Of a stretch of 64,000 bases of DNA, positions 58,623-64,000 are shown one piece after another. The notes beneath the pieces were generated by a model, which did not search any database, was not told the origin of the DNA, and was given only the letters and a program-made list of their open reading frames with translations. This DNA comes from Janthinobacterium agaricidamnosum (GTDB taxonomy: Bacteria > Pseudomonadota > Gammaproteobacteria > Burkholderiales > Burkholderiaceae_D): NCBI RefSeq assembly GCF_003667705.1, contig NZ_CP033019.1:4154001-4218000 (forward strand). The letters run 5' to 3'. Numbering within the stretch: the first letter of the stretch is position 1; every line of letters begins with the position of its first letter. The position numbers and the translations under genes were made by a program.

Positions 58623-59393
58623 ATGCTGACCCTTGCCGATACGCATACGCGCCGCATCGAAGGTTGCGGCACGCCGGACCAGGTGTGGCAATCCTGGCCG
58701 GGGCTCAACGAGCTACCCGCAATCAGCGCCCACGCCCTGGTGCCGCCGGGGGCGCGTGCCGTCATCGTCGCGCCCCATCCCGACGATGAAGTCCTCGCCT
58801 GTGGCGGCTTGCTGCAACTGCTGGCGGCGCAGGGCAGCGAACTGCTGTTCGTCGCCGTCACCGACGGCGACGCCAGCCACCCGGGCTCGCCACTCTGGCC
58901 GCAGGAACGCCTGCGCCAGGTGCGTCCGCAGGAATCGGCGCTAGCGCTGCAGGCACTGGGACTGGCGCTGCCCGCGTGGCTGCGCCTGCACCTGCCCGAT
59001 GGCGGCGTGGCCGGCAGGACGCCGCAGCTGAGCGCCACATTGGCAGCGCAGCTGCGGCCCGGCGACATCGTCTTCACCACCTGGCGCCTGGATGGCCACC
59101 CGGACCATGAAGCGTGCGGCTGGGCCTGCGCTTCGGCCTGCTCGGCCAGCGGCGCCACCCTGGTGGAAATGCCCGTCTGGGGCTGGCACTGGGCCGTGCC
59201 GGGCGACGCGCGCGTACCCTGGCACCGCGCGCGCCGGCTGCCATTGCCGGCCCCCCTCCTGCAGCGCAAACGCGCCGCCCTGCGTTGCTTCGCCAGCCAG
59301 ATGCAGGATGACCCGTCGACGGGCAGCCCCGCCATCGTGGCAGGCGACGCCTTGCAGCGCCTGTTGCACGCGTGGGAGGTGTATTTTCTATGA
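58623..59393 (+). CDS. PIG-L family deacetylase
   Basis: 256 residues; the ATG is 1 base after the preceding TGA. Zinc site PHPDDE (His52, Asp54, Asp55) and HPDH near residue 158 match LmbE/PIG-L proteins, which remove N-acetyl groups from sugars such as GlcNAc-linked lipids or mycothiol/bacillithiol precursors. The first 45 residues are an extension. The 3' end overlaps the methyltransferase start by 4 bases (ATGA). Confidence 0.93.
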   Translation: MLTLADTHTRRIEGCGTPDQVWQSWPGLNELPAISAHALVPPGARAVIVAPHPDDEVLACGGLLQLLAAQGSELLFVAVTDGDASHPGSPLWPQERLRQVRPQESALALQALGLALPAWLRLHLPDGGVAGRTPQLSATLAAQLRPGDIVFTTWRLDGHPDHEACGWACASACSASGATLVEMPVWGWHWAVPGDARVPWHRARRLPLPAPLLQRKRAALRCFASQMQDDPSTGSPAIVAGDALQRLLHAWEVYFL

Positions 59394-60034
59394 GCGCCAT
59401 TTCCACGCCCGACGACCAGCGCCGCAGCTATTTCGAACAACTGTATCGCCAGGATGCCGACCCGTGGCTGGTGCGCCAGCGCTGGTACGAGGAGCGCAAG
59501 CGCGCCCTGTTGCTGGCCAGCCTGCCGCAGCAACGCTACCGCCACGCATATGAACCGGGATGCGGCAATGGCGAGCTGACACTGGCGCTGGCACGGCGCT
59601 GCGAGCGCCTGCTGGCGGCCGACCTTTCGGCCGAAGCGCTGGGGCTCACGCAGCAGCGGCTGCTCGACGCCGGAGACGGCGGCAACGTCAGCCTCGCGCA
59701 GCACCGGCTGCCGCAGGACTGGCCGCGCATCGTGCCCGGCGCCGACAAGTTTGACTTGATCGTCCTCAGCGAGATCGCCTATTACCTGTCGCCGGAAGAG
59801 CTGGCGCGCGTGGTCGAACACTGCATCGCCAGCCTGGCGCCGGGCGGCAGCATCGCCCTGTGCCACTGGCGCGCGCCATTCGCGCAACGCATCATCTCGA
59901 CCGTGCGCGTGCATGCGGCGTTCGAGGATGCGCCCGGCCTGCACCGCGTGCTGCGCCACGAAGAGACCGACTTCCTGCTGGGGATCTGGTCGAACGATGC
60001 GCGCTCGGTGGCGCAGCGCGAGGGCTTTGCATGA
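59390..60034 (+). CDS. NodS-like SAM-dependent methyltransferase
   Basis: 214 residues. SAM motif I YEPGCGNGELTLALA at 54-68, then LLAADLSAEAL (motif II) and DLIVLSEIAYYLSPEELARVV. SYFEQLYRQDADPWLVRQRWYEERKRALLLASL at the start is the NodS-type lead. NodS N-methylates a deacetylated glucosamine in Nod-factor synthesis; here it follows a deacetylase, suggesting a similar deacetylate-then-methylate order. Overlaps both neighbours by 4 bases. Confidence 0.9.
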   Translation: MSAISTPDDQRRSYFEQLYRQDADPWLVRQRWYEERKRALLLASLPQQRYRHAYEPGCGNGELTLALARRCERLLAADLSAEALGLTQQRLLDAGDGGNVSLAQHRLPQDWPRIVPGADKFDLIVLSEIAYYLSPEELARVVEHCIASLAPGGSIALCHWRAPFAQRIISTVRVHAAFEDAPGLHRVLRHEETDFLLGIWSNDARSVAQREGFA

Positions 60035-60741
60035 TCGGCGTCGTGGTGCCCGTACATGACGAGGAAGCGTGCCTGGATGCCTGCCTGGAGGCATTGCGCC
60101 TTGCCGTCACCTGCCCCCGACTGTCCGGAGAAGCGGTGTGCATCGTCATCGTGCTCGACGCCTGCAGCGACCAGTCGCAACGCATCGTGCTGACGCACGC
60201 CATGCAGACGGACCTGCGCTGGCGCCTCGACTGTATCGCCGTCAATGTGCGTAACGTGGGCAGCGCGCGCGCCGCGGGCGCGCAGGAACTGCTGCAACGC
60301 GGTGCCCGCTGGCTGGCCTTCACGGATGCGGATACGCGCGTCTCGCCATCGTGGCTGAGTACACAGCTGGGCCTGAATGCCGATGCCGTCTGCGGCACGG
60401 TGGCCGTGGACGACTGGTCGCCGCACGGCGACAACGCCGGGGCGCTGCTTGCCCACTTCAGCCGCACCTATACCGATGCCGACGGCCACCGCCACATCCA
60501 TGGCGCCAACTTCGGCGTGTGCGCCAGCGCCTACCTGCGCGCCGGCGGCTTCGCGCCACTGGCTTGCAGCGAAGACGTGGCCATGGTGGCCGCGCTGCAA
60601 GCGTGCGGCGCGCACATCGCCTGGAGCGCCGCGCCGCGCGTCACCACCAGCGCCCGCCGCCATGCCAGGGCACGGGGCGGCTTTGGCGATACCTTGCAGC
60701 AGGTGGTGGCGGAGATGGAAGCGTCACCACACCTGACTTAG
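60031..60741 (+). CDS. Family 2 glycosyltransferase
   Basis: 236 residues. GT-A fold: IGVVVPVHDEEACLDACLEAL at the N-terminus, VIVLDACSD, and the metal-binding DxD in LAFTDADTRV (Asp99, Asp101), then GANFGVCASAYLRAGGFAPLACSEDVAMVA with the acidic ED pair. No membrane segments. Last gene of the operon; followed by a long hairpin. Confidence 0.9.
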   Translation: MIGVVVPVHDEEACLDACLEALRLAVTCPRLSGEAVCIVIVLDACSDQSQRIVLTHAMQTDLRWRLDCIAVNVRNVGSARAAGAQELLQRGARWLAFTDADTRVSPSWLSTQLGLNADAVCGTVAVDDWSPHGDNAGALLAHFSRTYTDADGHRHIHGANFGVCASAYLRAGGFAPLACSEDVAMVAALQACGAHIAWSAAPRVTTSARRHARARGGFGDTLQQVVAEMEASPHLT

Positions 60742-60743
60742 AA

Positions 60744-60779
60744 CCTGTCCCAGCGGATGCATACATCCCCTGGGACAGG
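60744..60779. terminator. Long bipartite hairpin between convergent genes
   Basis: CCTGTCCCAG (60744-60753) pairs with CTGGGACAGG (60770-60779); inside it GGATG (60755-60759) pairs with CATCC (60764-60768) around CATA. Only one mismatched pair. No T-run; could also be a dispersed palindromic element. Confidence 0.6.
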
Positions 60780-60782
60780 CTC

Positions 60783-62795
60783 TTAGCGCATCGCCTCCTG
60801 CAAGCCCGGCGCAAACTCGGCGCCATGCTTGACCTGCGCGGTGGATGCCTTCAGGGTGGCCCCGATCGGCTCGGCGCGGCCCGCCAGGCATTGCCCCAGG
60901 AAGTTTTCCGTCACGGCATTGAAGGCGATGTTGTTGACGGGCCGGGCAAAGCCATGGCCCTCATCGGGGAACAGCACATAGGTGACGGGAATATTCTTCG
61001 CCGCCATGGCCGCCACGATCTGGTCCGATTCAGCCACGTTGACTCTCGGGTCGTTCGCTCCCTGGCCGATCAGCAGCGGGCGCTGGATATTCTGCGCAAA
61101 GTTCAGCGGCGAGCGTTCCTTGAGCAGCGCCTTGCCCTCTTCCGTGGTCGGGTCGCCCATGCGTTTGTAGAACTGCTGCTTGCCCGCTTCCCAGTACGGC
61201 GGGATGGTTTGCAGCAAGGTAAACAGGTTCGACGGGCCGACGATGTCGACGCCGCAGGCAAACGTCGTCGGCGTGAACGCCATGCCGGCCAGGGTGGCGT
61301 AGCCGCCGTAGGAGCCGCCCATGATGGCCACCTTGTCGGCGCTGGTCACGCCGCTTTTCACCGCCCATTGCACCGCATCGAGCAAATCGTCATGCATCTT
61401 GCGGCCCCACTGCAAGTCGCCGGCCGAGATGAATTGCTTGCCGAAGCCCGTCGAGCCGCGGAAGTTCACCGACAGCACGGCATAGCCGCGGTTGGCCAGC
61501 CACTGATGGTAACCGTTATAGCCATAGGTGTCGCGCGCCCACGGTCCGCCGTGCACCAGCAGCACCATCGGCACCGCCTGCGTGGCCTTGCCGCCGGCGC
61601 CCGCCTTCGACGCCTGCGGCAGGGTCAGGTAAGACACGAGGTTCAGGCCGTCGCGCGCCTTGATTTGCTGCGGATACATGGGCACCAGCGGCGCGCCTTC
61701 CAGTTCCGGACGCGTCACGTACAGCCGCGTGAGCTTTTTGGTCTTGCGCTCGTATAGCCAGCTCGATGGGGGCGCCGTGACGGCATCGACATTCACCAGC
61801 CATTTATCGTCGGCATCCGTGCGCGAGGTCACCGTGAACTGGCCCTGGGTATTTTTCTTCAGGAAGTCCAGGTCGGCTTTCAGGTCGTCCGCCAACGGCA
61901 GATATTCCTGCTGCAGATAATTGACCGCATAGGCCTGCACCCGGCCCGTGCGCGTGTCGTACAGCGCATCGGCGATGTCGGCGCGCGGGTCTTGCGCCAT
62001 GACCGTGGTCTTGCCGCTGGCCACGTCCTGCGCCAGCAGCGCCGAGGTATTGCGGCCGCGCGAATCGGTCCAGTACAAGGTCTTGCCGTCGACCGTAAAC
62101 GCCAGCGGCGCCGTCGTCTGCGAGTCTTCCAGACCGACTTCGGTCAGCGGCGTGCTCTCGACCTTGCCGTCCGTCAGGCGAAAATACTGCATGCCGCCAT
62201 CGGCGCGCGCCTTGCTGGCCATACGCAGATTGAGCAATTCATCGGCCAGGTAGCCGCCATAGCCATCGTTCTGCTGCACCAGGGTCAGCTTGCCGCTGGC
62301 CAGGTCCAGGCTGTACACGTCGTGCCAGCGCGCATCGCGGTTATTGATGCCGACGAGAATCCGGTCCTTGACCTTGCTGCTGATCTGGACGATGCGCACG
62401 CGCGTCTTCTCGAACGGCGTGTAATTGACCTGCTTGCCGGTCGCCACGTTCACGCCGTACAGCAGGAAATTCTCGTCGCCGCCCTTGTCCTGGATGAACA
62501 GCAGGGTTGTCGAATCGGGCGACCAGAAGCTGCCGCGGATGGGACGCACCTTTTCTTCCGTCAACGGCCGCGCCTGCGCCAGGTCGCCGGCCGGCGCCAC
62601 CCACACATTGAGCACGCCATCGCGCGGCGCGATCCACGACAGCCAACGTCCATCGGGGCTGAGCTTGCCGCCGGACTTGCTGGGATTGCCGAACAGCTTG
62701 GTGCGCTCGATCAGCGGCGTTTCCTTGACAGGGGCTTGGGCATGCGCCGGCAGGGCGCTGGCGAACAACAGGGCAGGCAGGACATAGCGAATCAT
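60783..62795 (-). CDS. S9-family serine peptidase (dipeptidyl/acylaminoacyl type)
   Basis: 670 residues from the ATG at 62793-62795 (GAGG upstream). Signal peptide ending ALPAHA, so periplasmic. An N-terminal beta-propeller (about 30-400) is followed by an alpha/beta-hydrolase domain: nucleophile GGSYGGYATLAG at about residue 495, Asp in GANDPRVNVAESDQI, His in DEGHGFARP. Cleaves short peptides. Convergent with the glycosyltransferase operon. Confidence 0.93.
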   Translation of the reverse strand: MIRYVLPALLFASALPAHAQAPVKETPLIERTKLFGNPSKSGGKLSPDGRWLSWIAPRDGVLNVWVAPAGDLAQARPLTEEKVRPIRGSFWSPDSTTLLFIQDKGGDENFLLYGVNVATGKQVNYTPFEKTRVRIVQISSKVKDRILVGINNRDARWHDVYSLDLASGKLTLVQQNDGYGGYLADELLNLRMASKARADGGMQYFRLTDGKVESTPLTEVGLEDSQTTAPLAFTVDGKTLYWTDSRGRNTSALLAQDVASGKTTVMAQDPRADIADALYDTRTGRVQAYAVNYLQQEYLPLADDLKADLDFLKKNTQGQFTVTSRTDADDKWLVNVDAVTAPPSSWLYERKTKKLTRLYVTRPELEGAPLVPMYPQQIKARDGLNLVSYLTLPQASKAGAGGKATQAVPMVLLVHGGPWARDTYGYNGYHQWLANRGYAVLSVNFRGSTGFGKQFISAGDLQWGRKMHDDLLDAVQWAVKSGVTSADKVAIMGGSYGGYATLAGMAFTPTTFACGVDIVGPSNLFTLLQTIPPYWEAGKQQFYKRMGDPTTEEGKALLKERSPLNFAQNIQRPLLIGQGANDPRVNVAESDQIVAAMAAKNIPVTYVLFPDEGHGFARPVNNIAFNAVTENFLGQCLAGRAEPIGATLKASTAQVKHGAEFAPGLQEAMR

Positions 62796-62999
62796 GGACA
62801 CCTCATGGTTGTGGGATGAAGGAAAACATAATCATGGTGCATGTGCCAGCAAATCATAGGTCAAAGCCGTGCTGCCAGGTTGATGACAGCGACAGGGGAC
62901 GAAAATCGGGGCACAGGAAGGTGGAAAGGAGGGATGAACTGCATAGCAGATGATGCATGCCCGCATGGCGACGGCGGACAGTTCGGATGTGGCTTGCGT

Positions 63000-64000
63000 T
63001 CAACCGTGCAGCACCGGGGCAGCGGTCGCACCGTGCTGCGGCAGTTCCACGCGAACTTTTAAAGCGATAACGAGAGCGGCGAACAGCATCACAACGCCAG
63101 CAATAATGAAAACGCCTGTCACTCCACCAAAGCCGAACATAATGCCACCCAATGCAGCGCCGGCAGCTATTGAAGATTGCACCGCAGCGACGACCATGCC
63201 GCCTGCTGTCTCCGCTTGATCCGGGACAGCACGGGCTACCCAGTTGGACCAGGCGACAGGTACGCCGCCGAACGCCAGGCCCCACAGAGCGACCAAAAAC
63301 ATCAGGCCTGTTCCCTGGACTGGCAGCAGGATCATGCCGAATGCCGCCAAGCCCACCAGCGCAGGCATGAGCACTAAAGTGGCACGCAGGCTACGCTCCA
63401 TTAGCCAGCCGGCCAGCAGCGTGCCAACGAAGTTGGCGACACCAAAACCCAGGAGCATCAGAGACAAACCATTTACATCTATATGGACAACGCTTTCAAG
63501 AGCGGGGCGAATATAGGTGAACAATGCATATTGCCCGGTATGGGCCAGTACGCAGCCCAACATCCCGATCCCGATCCCCGGGCGACGGAGCAATCGCAGC
63601 ACCGATGTGGTACGCGTCATCGTGCGCGGCGCCATACGGGGCAGCGTGAACAATTGAAACAAAAGTGTCAGCCCTCCGACAGCCGCGGCTGCTATAAATG
63701 CACTGCGCCAGCCATATATGCCCCCTAAGTAGCTGCCCAACGGTACGGAAACGACCGTCCCGATGGCGATGCCGCTGAATATGATGGATAGCGCTCGCGG
63801 CACCAGCTTTGCCGGCACCAGTCGCATGGCCACGGCTGCCGTCATGCTCCAGAAGCCTCCTAACGCGACGCCCAGAAGAATGCGCATCACCAATAATACT
63901 GTCAAGCTTGAGGACAACGCCACCAGCAAGTTGGAGGCGATCATCAGCACCGTGAAAGCCAACAAGACGACACGCCGGTCAAAATTACGCGTTAGAACTG
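63000..64000 (-). CDS. MFS transporter, N-terminus beyond window end
   Basis: The frame is open to the last base; about 333 C-terminal residues are present and the first 50-70 are missing. About ten membrane segments remain. The start of the visible part (VLTRNFDRRVVLLAF) and LVMRILLGVALGGFWSMTAAVAMRLVP are typical of YdhP/NepI-like DHA1 drug or sugar exporters. Base composition looks less GC-rich than the neighbours, with more AT-ending codons, suggesting recent transfer. The 198-base gap to the peptidase shows nothing. Confidence 0.85.
   Translation of the reverse strand, partial: VLTRNFDRRVVLLAFTVLMIASNLLVALSSSLTVLLVMRILLGVALGGFWSMTAAVAMRLVPAKLVPRALSIIFSGIAIGTVVSVPLGSYLGGIYGWRSAFIAAAAVGGLTLLFQLFTLPRMAPRTMTRTTSVLRLLRRPGIGIGMLGCVLAHTGQYALFTYIRPALESVVHIDVNGLSLMLLGFGVANFVGTLLAGWLMERSLRATLVLMPALVGLAAFGMILLPVQGTGLMFLVALWGLAFGGVPVAWSNWVARAVPDQAETAGGMVVAAVQSSIAAGAALGGIMFGFGGVTGVFIIAGVVMLFAALVIALKVRVELPQHGATAAPVLHG

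Overview
The window is GC-rich, densely coded bacterial chromosome. It most likely comes from a betaproteobacterium of the Oxalobacteraceae (Janthinobacterium/Massilia/Duganella type). The reasons are the gene order surE-pcm-nlpD-rpoS, the clustered TCA genes (sdhCDAB-sdhE-gltA; sucAB-lpdA; mdh / CitE-like lyase / acnA), families typical of Burkholderiales (DUF2863, DUF3563), and a secreted modular chitinase. The genus is inferred, not proven. No rRNA, tRNA, CRISPR array, prophage or intact insertion sequence was seen.

Layout. 1-460: C-terminally truncated cupin/JmjC-like gene. 542-2518: lipoprotein GH18 chitinase with an unusual repeat-rich upstream region. 2881-4224: rlmD. 4358-7995: surE-pcm-nlpD-rpoS, all leftward. 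8090-11195: a two-gene module, a TIR-domain protein followed by a KGG-type ATPase with kinesin-light-chain-like TPRs; this is the most defence- or signalling-like element here. 11465-15730: DinG/YoaA-family helicase, YdcH-like protein, a lipoprotein and zapE. 15802-21925: sucA-sucB-pspC-lpdA (2-oxoglutarate dehydrogenase complex). 22183-24854: an accessory patch with a LysR regulator, a metallo-beta-lactamase-fold protein lacking its metal motif, an NAD(P)H oxidoreductase and an HxlR regulator with a candidate operator. 24979-30095: sdhCDAB-sdhE-gltA. 30403-37059: GntR regulator divergent from mdh, then a CitE-like lyase, a small secreted protein and acnA.

37273-46445: mixed housekeeping and accessory genes: DUF2863, REP-like palindromes, a CYTH / M14 carboxypeptidase pair, TetR, a CoA-transferase with divergent LysR, a FucP-like sugar permease with a LacI-type operator, and DUF3563. 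46557-52749: FMN reductase and a complete L-lactate system (lldP, lutABC, and a FadR-type GntR regulator divergent from lutA). 52831-57194: a protein of unknown function, a TorF-like outer-membrane protein, a Cache-type chemoreceptor ending in a CheR-binding-like pentapeptide, and a small lipoprotein. 57269-57421: transposase C-terminal remnant. 57593-60741: a tightly coupled four-gene operon (acyl-CoA dehydrogenase-like, PIG-L deacetylase, NodS-like methyltransferase, family 2 glycosyltransferase) of unknown product. 60783-62795: S9 peptidase. 63000-64000: MFS transporter cut by the window end.

How the genes work together: the centre of the window encodes most of the oxidative TCA cycle (citrate synthase, aconitase, 2-oxoglutarate dehydrogenase, succinate dehydrogenase, malate dehydrogenase). 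Lactate import and oxidation and a probable succinyl-CoA:acetate CoA-transferase feed into it. The surE-rpoS block supplies the general stress sigma factor. The TIR/KGG-TPR pair and the ACAD/PIG-L/methyltransferase/glycosyltransferase operon are the two regions whose function is not explained by known pathways.
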